Assembly (NCBI RefSeq): GCF_000182745.2
Contig: NC_016027.1
Coordinates: 1 to 60,000, forward strand
Length of the DNA stretch: 60,000 nt
Direction of reading: 5' to 3'
Origin: Komagataeibacter medellinensis NBRC 3288
GTDB taxonomy: Bacteria; Pseudomonadota; Alphaproteobacteria; Acetobacterales; Acetobacteraceae
The notes under the pieces are model-generated. The model was given only the letters and a program-made list of their open reading frames with translations. It ran no database searches and was not told the origin of the DNA. The position numbers were made by a program, and so were the translations under genes. Below, piece after piece: positions 1 to 11,820 of the stretch. Within the stretch, counting starts at the first letter, position 1; every line of letters begins with the position of its first letter.

Positions 1-126
1 ATGGGCGCGGCCATCTGCCTGCCCAGTGCGGAACGGATGGTGCTGTGGAACGGGTTGGATGAGCAAAGGGTGGGTGATCCGCGCGGGGGCGCGTGGTTGC
101 CACACCCCATAGGGCCGGGAGCGGAC

Positions 127-1590
127 ATGACGGGTGGACTGGGAGGCTATGACGCTGTGGCGGAAGCCAATGCGCAGAAAAGTGTGCTCGCCATTCACTG
201 GTCGCGCATTTGCGAACGGCTGAAGGCCGAGGTGGGGGAAGTCGAATACCGCACATGGCTACGCCAGATCACGGTCGGCCCGGTGGAGGAGGACGAGATC
301 ACCCTCTACCTGCCGACCCGCTTCCTGCGTGATTGGGTGCGCGGACAGTATGGCGACCGGCTGGGCACGCTGTGGAATGCGGAAGTGCCCGCCATCCGCC
401 GTGTGGAACTGCAGGTTGCCCGCCCGGCAGCCGATGCCGCGCAGGCTGCGCCAGAAGAAGCCCCCGCCACCCCCTCAGCCCGGACAGCCCCGTCGGGAAA
501 ATCTGCCCCCCGCCCGGCGGTCGCTCCCGTGGCGGAAGAACCCCGCCCGGCCGAAGTCCGCACCGACCTGGCCGCCCCGCTTGATCAACGCTTTACGTTT
601 GACACCTTCGTCGTAGGCAAGCCGAACGAGTTCGCCTATGCGTGCGCCCGCCGTGTGGCCGAGCAGCCCTCCAGCCCCGGCTTCAACCCACTGTTCCTGT
701 ATGGCGGCGTCGGCCTGGGCAAGACACACCTCATGCATTCTATCGGTGCCGAACTGGTGCGCGAAGGGCGGGTGTCGGTTGCATACATGTCGGCCGAGAA
801 GTTCATGTACCGCTTCATCGCCGCCATCCGTTCCCAGTCCACCATGGAGTTCAAGGAGCAGTTGCGGTCTGTCGATGTGCTGATGATCGACGATCTGCAG
901 TTCCTGATCGGCAAGGACAACACGCAGGAAGAATTCTTCCATACCTTCAATGCGCTGGTGGATGCAGGGCGGCAGATCGTGGTCTCGGCCGACAAGTCGC
1001 CCTCTGACCTGTCGGGGCTGGAGGACAGACTGCGCACCCGCCTGGGTTGCGGCATGGTGGCCGATATCCACGCCACTACGTTTGAGTTGCGCATCTCCAT
1101 CCTTGAAGCCAAGGCCACGGCATCGGGTGTGGTGGTGCCGGCCAAGGTGCTGGAATTCCTCGCGCATAAGATCACATCGAACGTGCGTGAGCTTGAGGGC
1201 GCGCTCAACCGCCTGATCGCGCATGCCAACCTGTTTGGCCGCCCCGTGACGCTGGAAGCCACGCAGGATGTTCTGCACGATATCCTCAAGGCCCACGACC
1301 GTCGCGTAACCATTGAGGAAATCCAGCGCAAGGTGGCCGAACACTGGAATATCCGCCTGACCGACATGTCATCGGCACGCCGTGCGCGTGCGGTGGCGCG
1401 GCCCCGGCAGGTGGCAATGTACCTGGCCAAGCAGTTGACCAGTCGTTCCCTGCCCGAGATCGGGCGCAAATTCGGCAACCGTGACCACACCACCGTCATC
1501 CACGCCGTCTCCCGCGTGACGGGTCTGATGGCGGAAGACCCGGCCTTTGCCGAGGACGTGGAACTGCTGCGCCGTATGCTGGAAAGCTGA
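127..1590 (+). CDS. dnaA: chromosomal replication initiator DnaA
   Basis: DnaA is the AAA+ initiator that binds DnaA boxes, opens oriC and loads the helicase. From base 127 the protein has 487 residues. An N-terminal helicase-interaction domain (SRICERLKAEVGEVEYRTWL) is followed by a variable Ala/Pro-rich linker. The ATPase domain has a Walker A GGVGLGKTH (Lys199) and a Walker B MIDD (Asp255-256). The C-terminal helix-turn-helix carries the DnaA signature around RKFGNRDHTTVIHA. The frame is open back to an ATG at base 1. I prefer the ATG at 127, which has GGGAG five bases upstream; a GTG at 157 with GGGAGG ten bases upstream is also possible. It heads the dnaA-dnaN-recF-gyrB block. Identity is certain; the start is not. 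Confidence 0.97.
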   Translation: MTGGLGGYDAVAEANAQKSVLAIHWSRICERLKAEVGEVEYRTWLRQITVGPVEEDEITLYLPTRFLRDWVRGQYGDRLGTLWNAEVPAIRRVELQVARPAADAAQAAPEEAPATPSARTAPSGKSAPRPAVAPVAEEPRPAEVRTDLAAPLDQRFTFDTFVVGKPNEFAYACARRVAEQPSSPGFNPLFLYGGVGLGKTHLMHSIGAELVREGRVSVAYMSAEKFMYRFIAAIRSQSTMEFKEQLRSVDVLMIDDLQFLIGKDNTQEEFFHTFNALVDAGRQIVVSADKSPSDLSGLEDRLRTRLGCGMVADIHATTFELRISILEAKATASGVVVPAKVLEFLAHKITSNVRELEGALNRLIAHANLFGRPVTLEATQDVLHDILKAHDRRVTIEEIQRKVAEHWNIRLTDMSSARRARAVARPRQVAMYLAKQLTSRSLPEIGRKFGNRDHTTVIHAVSRVTGLMAEDPAFAEDVELLRRMLES

Positions 1591-1706
1591 ACCCGGTCCC
1601 CGCCGGGCGGCGGCACCCCTTTACCACTGCGCCACCCGCCTGCTAGACATGTCGGCCCGGCCATGGCGTTGCCCGATTGTGGCGGGGTGTGGAGGATATC
1701 ATACCG

Positions 1707-2831
1707 ATGAAGTTGAAGGCTGACCGCGTAACGCTGCTCAAGGCACTGGCCCATATCCAGAGCGTTGCCGAGAAGCGCAATACCATCCCCATTCTGGCTA
1801 ACGTGCTGATCAATGTCGTGAATGGCGCGATGACGCTGACTGCAACCGACATGGAAATTGCGGTGGTGGAAGGTATTGCGGCCGAAACGCAGCGCGATGG
1901 CGCGGTTACGGCGCCTGCATCGGTTCTGTATGAAATCGTGCGTAAGTTGCCCGATGGCGCGCAGGTCGAACTGGACCATGCGGGTGGCGATGCGCCGCTG
2001 GGCCTGCGGGCCGGACGGTTCGCCACCAGCCTGAATGTGCTGGATGTGGATGACTTCCCTTCCATGATGGCAGGCGCGCTGCCGCATGAATTCAGCATGC
2101 CGGCCCAGGTGCTGCGTGGTCTGATCGACCGCACGCGCTTTGCCATCTCCACCGAGGAGACGCGTTACTACCTCAACGGCATTTTCCTGCACGTGGCGGA
2201 AGGCGAGGCGGGGCCGGTCCTGCGCGCGGTCGCGACTGATGGCCATCGTCTGGCACGGGTCGAGACCGAACTGCCCCCTGGCAGTGCGGGCATGCCCGGC
2301 GTGATCGTACCGCGCAAGACGGTGGCCGAACTGCGCAAGCTGCTTGATGAAGGGCCGGAGCAGGTAGCTGTTGCCCTGTCCGATACGCGCATCCAGTTTT
2401 CGATCGGCAACATCACGCTGACTTCCAAGCTGATAGACGGTACGTTCCCTGAATATGAGCGCGTGATTCCGCATGGCAACAACAAGATCCTGCGCGTGGG
2501 CAAGAAGATCTTCTCCGATGCCGTATCGCGTGTGGCCGCGATCAGTCAGGAGCGTTCGCGCCCGGTCAAGCTGAGCATGGCGCATAACCTGCTCACTCTG
2601 TCCGCCGCCAGCCAGGACCAGGGCACGGCAACCGAAGAACTTGATGAAAACCATGTCTCCTACGATGCGCCCGCCATCGAGATTGGTTTTCAGGCCCGTT
2701 ACCTCAACGACATCACCGATCAGGTGGAGCGTGAGGTCGAGTTCGCATTTTCCGACAGTTCGGCCCCCACTATCGTGCGCGATGTGGATAGCCCTTCCGC
2801 GCTGTACGTGCTGATGCCGATGCGCGTGTAG
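1707..2831 (+). CDS. dnaN: DNA polymerase III beta sliding clamp
   Basis: This is the processivity clamp that encircles DNA and tethers polymerase III and other partners. The 374-residue product is the normal family length and contains the three repeated clamp domains, opening with MKLKADRVTLLKALAHIQSV and ending with the typical YVLMPMRV, the C-terminal strand of the partner-binding pocket. The frame also contains a TTG at 1677, but the ATG at 1707 has GGAGG at 1691-1695 and gives the conserved N-terminus. The 116-base gap after dnaA has only a weak hairpin (CCCGG/CCGGG arms at 1592-1607), so it may be co-transcribed with dnaA or have its own promoter. Confidence 0.97.
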   Translation: MKLKADRVTLLKALAHIQSVAEKRNTIPILANVLINVVNGAMTLTATDMEIAVVEGIAAETQRDGAVTAPASVLYEIVRKLPDGAQVELDHAGGDAPLGLRAGRFATSLNVLDVDDFPSMMAGALPHEFSMPAQVLRGLIDRTRFAISTEETRYYLNGIFLHVAEGEAGPVLRAVATDGHRLARVETELPPGSAGMPGVIVPRKTVAELRKLLDEGPEQVAVALSDTRIQFSIGNITLTSKLIDGTFPEYERVIPHGNNKILRVGKKIFSDAVSRVAAISQERSRPVKLSMAHNLLTLSAASQDQGTATEELDENHVSYDAPAIEIGFQARYLNDITDQVEREVEFAFSDSSAPTIVRDVDSPSALYVLMPMRV

Positions 2832-2857
2832 GCGGCAACCCGGCCAGGCTTGCCGGT

Positions 2858-3982
2858 ATGGCCTTCGTCAACCGGTTGGTTCTGACGGATTTCCGTAATT
2901 ACCGCCATCTTTCGTGGCGGCCACGGCAGCCGGTTTCTGTCATTACCGGGCCGAATGGCAGCGGCAAGACCAACCTGCTTGAGGCCGTGTCCCTGCTGGT
3001 ACCCGGCAGGGGGCTGCGCGGCGCGCGGATGGATGAACTGCCCCGGCATGGTGCGACCCTGTGGGGTGTGGCGGCCGATGTGGCGGATATGATGGGCCCG
3101 GAAGCCCAGCCTGTGCCGCTTGCCACGGGCGCGGACCCGCTCCGACCCGTACGCCGGGCGTTTCGGGTAGATGGCCAGACCCTACGTAGCCGTGATGGCA
3201 TTTCCGAATGTTTTGCCGCCGTGTGGCTGACGCCGCAGATGGACCGCCTGTTTCAGGAAGGGGCGACTGGACGCCGCCGTTTTCTGGACCGGTTGGTCCT
3301 TGCCCTTGAACCGGGCCACGCGCGTGAGGTTGCGGCGCATGACCGGGCCATGCAGCAGCGCAACCGTGTTCTGGCACAACATGCGGCTGATCCGCACTGG
3401 CTTGCCGCACTGGAGCGGACCATGGCGCGCCATGCCGTGGCGGCTACGGCGGCGCGCATGGAAATGGTCGCGCGTCTCAATACCGATGAACAGGCCGTGC
3501 TGGATGGCTTTCCCGCCGCCCGGCTGGCCATGGACTGCGTGATTGCGGCACAACTGGTCGATACTCCCGCCCTGGCGGTGGAGGACTGGTTGGCCGGATG
3601 TATTGCCAGCACGCGCGCGGTGGACCGGCAGCGCGGTGGCAGCCGTTTTGGCGCGCACCGGGCCGATCTGCACATGGCCGACCGACTGACATCCCGTCCT
3701 GCCGCCCAGTCCAGCACGGGGCAGCAAAAGGCGCTGCTGCTGGGTATCGTGCTCTCCCATGCCCGTATCCTGACCGACTGCCGGGGGCGGCCGCCGGTGC
3801 TGCTACTGGATGAGCCGCTTGTGCATCTGGATACAATGCGGCGTGATGCCCTGTTCCGTGCCCTCAGCCGCATGCATACTGGTGTGATGCTGACGGGAAC
3901 GGATATAGAACAATTTGCTCCGTTGCGCGGGAGCGCTGAATTCGTGACACCGGGCGAAGGTAATCTTGCCAGTGGCGCATGA
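2858..3982 (+). CDS. recF: DNA replication and repair protein RecF
   Basis: RecF is an SMC-like ATPase that helps RecO and RecR load RecA at gapped DNA. The 374-residue protein begins MAFVNRLVLTDFRNY, with Walker A GPNGSGKTN (Lys37), a Walker B LLLDEP near residue 315 and a D-loop LVHLD, in the RecF layout. It lies 26 bases downstream of dnaN, the classical dnaN-recF-gyrB order, and is probably co-transcribed with it. The C-terminus is short and ends soon after the MLTGTDIEQF segment, which is usual for the family. Confidence 0.95.
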   Translation: MAFVNRLVLTDFRNYRHLSWRPRQPVSVITGPNGSGKTNLLEAVSLLVPGRGLRGARMDELPRHGATLWGVAADVADMMGPEAQPVPLATGADPLRPVRRAFRVDGQTLRSRDGISECFAAVWLTPQMDRLFQEGATGRRRFLDRLVLALEPGHAREVAAHDRAMQQRNRVLAQHAADPHWLAALERTMARHAVAATAARMEMVARLNTDEQAVLDGFPAARLAMDCVIAAQLVDTPALAVEDWLAGCIASTRAVDRQRGGSRFGAHRADLHMADRLTSRPAAQSSTGQQKALLLGIVLSHARILTDCRGRPPVLLLDEPLVHLDTMRRDALFRALSRMHTGVMLTGTDIEQFAPLRGSAEFVTPGEGNLASGA

Positions 3983-6541
<2,559 letters not shown>

Positions 6542-6547
6542 GCGCAC

Positions 6548-7225
6548 TCAGGCAGGGATCAGTTCCCCTGCCAGCCGCGCCACTTCTGCAATGGAATCGG
6601 CTCCGACCGTGGCGCCGGCTTCCATTTCCGGGCGGCCGTAGCCCCAGCGGGCGAAAATGGCCGGTATGTGCGCGGCCATGGCGCAGGCTACATCGTTACG
6701 ATGGTCACCGGTCATGATGGCGCGGCGCGGGTCGCCACCTGCCAGTTCTATGGTGCCTAGCAGGTGGCACGGATCGGGTTTGCGGGCGCTGAAGCTGTCT
6801 CCCCCGCCAACGGCGACGAACCATTTTTCCAGATCAAGGGCCTGCAGGATATGGCGGGCTGCGGCAACAGGTTTGTTGGTGCATACTGCCATGTGCCAGC
6901 CATCCGCCCGCAGGCTTTCCAGCACCGCTTCCGTGCCGGGAAAGGGGCGGGAGAGATCGGTGGAATGGGGTGTGTAGTCGGCCATGTAGCGGGTGGTGGC
7001 CTCAGTCGGGTCGATCCCGGCAGCACTTGGCCCGGCATGGGCCAGCAGGCGGCGGACAAGCACCGCCACGCCATCACCGATCATGGGCCGGACAAGGTCA
7101 GGGGTGATGGGGGGCAGGCTGTAATGCACAAGCAGCCTGCTGGCACATGCGGCCAGATCGGGCAGGCTGTCGATCAGGGTGCCATCCATGTCGAACACGG
7201 CCAGGCGGGGCGGGGAAGCTGTCAT
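6548..7225 (-). CDS. gph: phosphoglycolate phosphatase (HAD family)
   Basis: This is a haloacid-dehalogenase-type phosphatase predicted to hydrolyse 2-phosphoglycolate, a by-product of DNA repair and oxygenase chemistry. Of the 225 residues, motif I DMDGTLIDS holds the nucleophile Asp12 and acid/base Asp14. Motif II is CTNKP and motif IV is MTGDHRNDV. The cap domain lies between motifs I and II. Two consecutive ATGs (7228 and 7225) follow AGGAG; the second has the better six-base spacing. The reading frame runs further upstream, but that part overlaps glmU and lacks family similarity. It is transcribed divergently from glmU. HAD substrate specificity is hard to read from sequence, so a related sugar-phosphate phosphatase remains possible. 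Confidence 0.85.
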   Translation of the reverse strand: MTASPPRLAVFDMDGTLIDSLPDLAACASRLLVHYSLPPITPDLVRPMIGDGVAVLVRRLLAHAGPSAAGIDPTEATTRYMADYTPHSTDLSRPFPGTEAVLESLRADGWHMAVCTNKPVAAARHILQALDLEKWFVAVGGGDSFSARKPDPCHLLGTIELAGGDPRRAIMTGDHRNDVACAMAAHIPAIFARWGYGRPEMEAGATVGADSIAEVARLAGELIPA

Positions 7226-7341
7226 CATGAACTCCTGTGATGGTCCCGGCAGAAAGGTAGCACTCAGACATTCTAAGTGAAGGGCGACGCATGCATAAGG
7301 GTTTGACACGATACACGGGTGCGGAGTACCCGCACACTGCC

Positions 7342-8709
7342 ATGAATACCAAGACCGATACCGTAGTATCCGCCCCCGCATCCCGCCTGTCGACCGCCAT
7401 CATTCTTGCGGCAGGGCGTGGTACCCGCATGAAGTCGGAGCGGCCCAAGGTCATGCACCTGCTGGCAGGCCGGCCCATGCTGCACTACCTGGTTGAGAAC
7501 GCTGGAAAGGTGTTTGACCGGATCGTGGTAGTGGTTGGTCCTGATATGGATGATGTGGCAGCCCTTGCCGCCCCGCACGCGGTGGTGGTGCAGCACGATC
7601 GCCTTGGCACGGGCCATGCCGCCCGTCAGGCGGAAGCGGCTTTTGGCGAGGGCGATGTGGCGGTCCTGTATGGTGATAACCCGCTGATTTCACCTGACAC
7701 GATGCGCGCGCTGCTGGCGCAGCGTAGGCAGGATGGCACCGGCCTTGCCCTGCTGGCCATGGAACCGGCGGACCCGGCGAAGTATGGCCGCGTGGTCATG
7801 TGCGACGGGCAGGTCGAACGCATTGTGGAATGGGCGGATGCCACCCCGGCCGAACGGGCCATCGGGCTATGCAATGCAGGTGTGCTGTGCGCCGATGCCG
7901 CCGATTTCCGCCGCTGGCTGGACGAGATCAACAACGACAATGCGCAGGGTGAGTACTATCTGGGCGATGTGGTGGCCCGTGCCGTGGCCGATGGTCGCAG
8001 TGTGCGCGCCGTGGTGGCGCCAGAGGACGAACTGCGCGGCATCAACTCCCGCGCCGAACTGGCGCAGGCGGAAGCATGCGTGCAGACCCGCCTGCGCCTT
8101 GCTGCAATGAATGGCGGCACCACGCTGGTTGCTCCCGATACGGTCTTCCTGTGCGCCGATACCGTGCTGGAACCCGATACGGTGGTGCACCCCCATGTGG
8201 TGTTCGGGCCGGGCGTGCATGTGCGGCGCGGCACGGAAATCCATGCTTTCTCGCATGTGGAAGGGGCCGTAGTTGGTCCCGATGCCCAGATCGGCCCCTA
8301 TGCCCGCCTGCGGCCCGGCACCGATGTGGGGGCAAAGGCGCGCGTGGGCAACTTTGTGGAACTGAAGGCCACGACCCTGGGCGCGGGAGCCAAGGCCAAC
8401 CACCTGACATATCTGGGAAATGCCACCGTGGGCGGTGGGGCCAATATTGGCGCGGGCACCATTACGTGCAATTATGACGGGGTGTTCAAGCATGCGACCG
8501 AAATTGGTGCAGACAGCTTCATCGGTTCGGACTCGGTGCTGGTGGCTCCTGTGCGGGTTGGCGCGCGTGCGCTGACAGCGGCAGGCAGTGTGATTACCCA
8601 TGACATACCCGATGGCGCCATGGCCGTAGGGCGTGCCCGGCAGGCCAACAAAGCAGGCTATGCCGACATGTTTCGCGACCGGCTGAAGAAAAAAAAGGAA
8701 CAGGGCTGA
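7342..8709 (+). CDS. glmU: bifunctional N-acetylglucosamine-1-phosphate uridyltransferase / glucosamine-1-phosphate acetyltransferase
   Basis: GlmU makes UDP-GlcNAc for peptidoglycan and lipid A: the C-terminal domain acetylates glucosamine-1-phosphate and the N-terminal domain uridylylates it. The 455-residue protein has the pyrophosphorylase signature LAAGRGTRMKSERPK at residues 22-36 and a C-terminal left-handed beta helix of hexapeptide repeats (for example VGPDAQIGPYARLRPG), with the acetyltransferase loop NYDGVFKHATEIG. ATG 7342 is preferred over an in-frame ATG at 7291. Its TGA shares one base with the ATG of glmS (TGATG), so the two consecutive hexosamine-pathway enzymes are translationally coupled. 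Confidence 0.95.
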   Translation: MNTKTDTVVSAPASRLSTAIILAAGRGTRMKSERPKVMHLLAGRPMLHYLVENAGKVFDRIVVVVGPDMDDVAALAAPHAVVVQHDRLGTGHAARQAEAAFGEGDVAVLYGDNPLISPDTMRALLAQRRQDGTGLALLAMEPADPAKYGRVVMCDGQVERIVEWADATPAERAIGLCNAGVLCADAADFRRWLDEINNDNAQGEYYLGDVVARAVADGRSVRAVVAPEDELRGINSRAELAQAEACVQTRLRLAAMNGGTTLVAPDTVFLCADTVLEPDTVVHPHVVFGPGVHVRRGTEIHAFSHVEGAVVGPDAQIGPYARLRPGTDVGAKARVGNFVELKATTLGAGAKANHLTYLGNATVGGGANIGAGTITCNYDGVFKHATEIGADSFIGSDSVLVAPVRVGARALTAAGSVITHDIPDGAMAVGRARQANKAGYADMFRDRLKKKKEQG

Positions 8710-10532
8710 TGTGCGGTATTGTTGGCGTTGTAGGAAGTAATCAGGCGACCCCGGTCATTCTGGACGCGCTGCGCAGGCTGGAATACCGCGGTTATGATTC
8801 CGCTGGCATTGCAACGCTCGAGCATGGTCTGGTCGAGCGCCGCCGTGCCGCTGGTAAGCTGGACCATCTGGCTTCCCTGCTTGCACGGGTGCCGCTGCCG
8901 GGTGTGACCGGCATTGGCCATACCCGATGGGCCACCCATGGCGCGCCAACCGAAAACAATGCCCACCCGCATGGCACGGAGCGCGTTTCGGTCGTACATA
9001 ATGGCATTATCGAGAACTTCGAGGTCCTGCGCCGAGAGCTTGAGGCGGCAGGACAGGTATTCTCGACCGATACGGATAGCGAGACTATTGCCCAACTGGT
9101 GGACTACCACCTGCAACGTGGCCTTTCCCCGCGTGAGGCCGCGCATGAATGCCTGAAGCGGCTGGAAGGTGCTTACGCGCTGGCCATGATCTTTGCCGGG
9201 CATGACGGCATGGTCATCGGTGCCCGCCATGGTGCGCCGCTGGTGGTAGGGTTTGGCGAGAACGAGATGTTCTTTGGTTCCGACAGCCTGGCGCTCGCTC
9301 CACTGACCCGCCGCATCGCCTATCTGGATGATGGCGATTGGGCCGTGATCACGCCGCAGGGCGCGGAATTCTTTGACATGGCGGGTAATCCGGTCGAACG
9401 CCCGGTGCGGCTGACCGCATTGATTGCGGCATCGGTGGGCAAGGACGGCTACCGCCATTACATGGAAAAGGAACTGCACGAGCACCCGGTGGTGATTGGC
9501 CAGACCCTGCAACGCCTGATCGACCCGGCCACCCGCCGCGTGGTCATGCCCGAACTGCCGTTTGACCTGGCCGCCATTCCCCGTGCCGTCGTGACCGCCT
9601 GCGGTTCGGCTTTCTATGCGGGCATGATCGGCCGCTACTGGATCGAGCAGTATGCCCGCCTTCCGGTTGATATCGATGTGGCAAGCGAGATGCGCTACCG
9701 CAACCCGCCGCTTGCGCAGGGGGGGCTGGGGCTGCTGATCTCCCAGTCGGGCGAAACGGCGGATACGCTGGCGGCCCTGCGCGGCATGCGGGCGGCGGGG
9801 CAGCACATCGTCTCGGTGCTCAATGTGGAGCAGAGCACCATGGCGCGCGAAAGTGATGCCGTGCTGGGCACGGTGGCGGGGCCGGAAATATCGGTGGCCA
9901 GCACCAAGGCGTTTACCGCGCAGCTTTCCGTGCTGGCCTGCCTGACCATTGCCCTGGCGCGTGCCCGTGGCCTGATGGACGGGACGATGGAAGAGGCGAT
10001 GGTGACCGCCCTGCTCGACCTGCCCAGCAAGGCCACGGAAGTGTTCGAGCGCCATGACGAGATCCGCCGCATGGCCACCATCGTGGCCGAAGCGCGCGAT
10101 GTCCTTTATCTTGGGCGCGGGGCGATGTTCCCCGTGGCGCTGGAGGGCGCGCTCAAGCTCAAGGAAATCACCTATATCCATGCCGAGGCCTATGCGGCAG
10201 GGGAAATGAAGCACGGCCCGATCTCGCTTATCGACAGCAGTGTGCCTGTGGTGGCAACTGTGCCTTCGGGGCCCCTGTTCGACAAAACCCTGTCCAACCT
10301 GCAGGAAGCCAGGGCGCGCGGCGGGCGACTGTTGGTGTTTACCGACATGGAAGGGGCACCGCGCCTGCGTGAAATCGCGGAATGCGTTGTGGCCATTCCC
10401 ACAGTGGATGAATTCGTCGCCCCGATCCTGCAGACTATCCCGGTGCAGATACTTGCCTATGAGGTCGCTCTGCTCAAGGGTACGGATGTGGACCAGCCTC
10501 GCAACCTCGCCAAGTCCGTTACTGTTGAATAG
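8709..10532 (+). CDS. glmS: glutamine--fructose-6-phosphate aminotransferase (isomerizing)
   Basis: GlmS converts fructose-6-phosphate and glutamine to glucosamine-6-phosphate, the first committed step to UDP-GlcNAc. The 607 residues are the usual length. The N-terminal nucleophile Cys2 sits in MCGIVGVVG, the glutaminase domain has GHTRWATHG, and two SIS domains follow (ACGSAFYAG, SQSGETADT). The C-terminus is the invariant LAKSVTVE. The start overlaps the glmU stop by one base. The last 36 bases of the gene also form the conserved Tn7 target sequence. No glmS ribozyme is expected or seen, because the gene is directly coupled to glmU. Confidence 0.97.
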   Translation: MCGIVGVVGSNQATPVILDALRRLEYRGYDSAGIATLEHGLVERRRAAGKLDHLASLLARVPLPGVTGIGHTRWATHGAPTENNAHPHGTERVSVVHNGIIENFEVLRRELEAAGQVFSTDTDSETIAQLVDYHLQRGLSPREAAHECLKRLEGAYALAMIFAGHDGMVIGARHGAPLVVGFGENEMFFGSDSLALAPLTRRIAYLDDGDWAVITPQGAEFFDMAGNPVERPVRLTALIAASVGKDGYRHYMEKELHEHPVVIGQTLQRLIDPATRRVVMPELPFDLAAIPRAVVTACGSAFYAGMIGRYWIEQYARLPVDIDVASEMRYRNPPLAQGGLGLLISQSGETADTLAALRGMRAAGQHIVSVLNVEQSTMARESDAVLGTVAGPEISVASTKAFTAQLSVLACLTIALARARGLMDGTMEEAMVTALLDLPSKATEVFERHDEIRRMATIVAEARDVLYLGRGAMFPVALEGALKLKEITYIHAEAYAAGEMKHGPISLIDSSVPVVATVPSGPLFDKTLSNLQEARARGGRLLVFTDMEGAPRLREIAECVVAIPTVDEFVAPILQTIPVQILAYEVALLKGTDVDQPRNLAKSVTVE

Positions 10533-10557
10533 ACAGATGGGCGCGGGTTGGCACAAT
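10497..10557 (+). other. putative attTn7 site, unoccupied
   Basis: The final codons of glmS (10497-10532) encode PRNLAKSVTVE and match the conserved sequence bound by TnsD of Tn7-like transposons. The usual insertion point, about 25 bases past the glmS stop, would fall near 10557, in the short leader before thiO. No transposon ends or tns genes are present, so the site is empty. The function is inferred from the conserved sequence only. Confidence 0.5.
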
Positions 10558-10589
10558 CGCCGCGAGCAGTCACGATAACAGGCAGGGAT

Positions 10590-11591
10590 ATGCAGCACAT
10601 GGCAGCACAAACGGCTTTACCCCCCGGCATGGGGCCGTCCGTCCTTGTGCGTGGTGCCGGTGTTTCTGGCCTGACCGCTGCGGTCACACTGGCTGAACGG
10701 GGCGCACGGGTCCATGTGCATGAAAGCGGACCACGGGTTGGCTCCGGGGCTTCATGGAAGGCAGGGGGCATGCTGGCCCCGTGGTGTGAGGCGGAATCCG
10801 CCACGACCGAAGTGACCGAGCAGTCCCTTTCCTCGCTTGGTTGGTGGGATGCCCATGTACCCGGTGTCGTGCGCAATGGCACGCTGGTCCTGGCCCCCGC
10901 GCGCGATGTGGGCGAGATTGCGCGTTTTGGTCGCAGGACGTCGCATTTCACCACCATAGGCGAGGATGAGATCGCAGCCCTTGAGCCCGATCTGGCAGAC
11001 CGCTTTTCGCGTGCGCTATTTTTTGCCGGTGAGGGTCATGTCGATCCGCGCCGGGCGCTGGCGGCACTGGCAGACAGGCTGGTCCGTCTTGGCGGGCGGA
11101 TCAGTTTCAACGTGCCAGTGGATACCCCTGCGGACGGATATGACTGGGTGGTGTCGTGCACCGGCATTGCCGCACGCGAACAGATGGCGGACATGCGCGG
11201 GGTGCGCGGCGAGATGCTGCTGCTGCGCTGCCCTGATATAGGTCTGCGCCGACCGGTGCGCATGTTGCACCCGCGCATACCCATTTACATAGTACCGCGT
11301 GCCGACCATGTGTACATGGTGGGAGCTACCATGATTGAAAGCGAAAACGCAGGCCCGATGACCCTGCGCTCCATGGTAGAGATGCTGGGCGCGGTCTATG
11401 CCCTGCATCCGGCCTTTGGTGAGGCGGAAATACTCGAAACCGGCACCGGCCTGCGCCCGTCCTATCCCGATAATATGCCCGCCGTGCGGCGTGAGGGGCG
11501 GCATATCCACATCAATGGCATGTATCGTCACGGTTTTCTGCTCTCGCCCGTAAGGGCGGCAGAGGCGGCCGATATTGTGTTTGGCGCGTGA
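10590..11591 (+). CDS. thiO: glycine oxidase ThiO (FAD-dependent)
   Basis: ThiO oxidises glycine to dehydroglycine (iminoacetate), one precursor of the thiamine thiazole ring. The 333-residue protein has an N-terminal dinucleotide-binding motif VRGAGVSGLTAAVTLAERGA and the DAO-family tail, with a HINGMYRHGFLLSP segment near the C-terminus typical of ThiO. The frame is open to a TTG at 10548. ATG 10590 follows GGCAGGG and is preferred; ATG 10599 is an alternative. It starts the thiOSGE operon 57 bases after glmS, which is too short for a TPP riboswitch between them. Identity rests mainly on neighbours thiS, thiG and thiE plus the fold. Confidence 0.9.
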   Translation: MQHMAAQTALPPGMGPSVLVRGAGVSGLTAAVTLAERGARVHVHESGPRVGSGASWKAGGMLAPWCEAESATTEVTEQSLSSLGWWDAHVPGVVRNGTLVLAPARDVGEIARFGRRTSHFTTIGEDEIAALEPDLADRFSRALFFAGEGHVDPRRALAALADRLVRLGGRISFNVPVDTPADGYDWVVSCTGIAAREQMADMRGVRGEMLLLRCPDIGLRRPVRMLHPRIPIYIVPRADHVYMVGATMIESENAGPMTLRSMVEMLGAVYALHPAFGEAEILETGTGLRPSYPDNMPAVRREGRHIHINGMYRHGFLLSPVRAAEAADIVFGA

Positions 11592-11619
11592 ACTGAACCC
11601 TCCCGCACAGGAGATGGAC

Positions 11620-11820
11620 ATGCAGATTATGGTGAATGACGAACGCCGCGATGTTGTCGCCGTAACGCTTGCGGCGGTGCTAACCGAACTGGGCTATGCC
11701 GCCACTTCCCGCGTTGCCACGGCGGTGGATGGTCGTTTCGTGCCCGCAGGCCAGCGCGCGGGCATGGCGCTGCACGAAGGGGCGCGAGTGGAAATTCTGG
11801 CCCCCATGCAGGGAGGATGA
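11620..11820 (+). CDS. thiS: sulfur carrier protein ThiS
   Basis: ThiS is a ubiquitin-like sulfur carrier whose C-terminal glycine is adenylated and thiocarboxylated to deliver sulfur for thiazole formation. The 66-residue product is of family length and ends in the required Gly-Gly (APMQGG). AGGAG at 11609-11613 lies six bases before ATG 11620; the in-frame ATG at 11614 abuts the AGGAG and is unlikely to be used. Its TGA overlaps the thiG ATG (ATGA), which fits one-to-one translation with ThiG, its partner. Confidence 0.93.
   Translation: MQIMVNDERRDVVAVTLAAVLTELGYAATSRVATAVDGRFVPAGQRAGMALHEGARVEILAPMQGG

Noticed and set aside
475-2654. Long minus-strand reading frames of 289 and 672 codons opposite dnaA and dnaN
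   Set aside because: They run entirely antisense to well-supported genes in a high-GC genome, where long open antisense frames are common, and the translated sequence matches no protein family.
10533-10589. TPP riboswitch in front of thiO
   Set aside because: The gap from glmS is 57 bases, too short for the aptamer, and the conserved CTGAGA and ACCTGATCTGG-type segments are absent.
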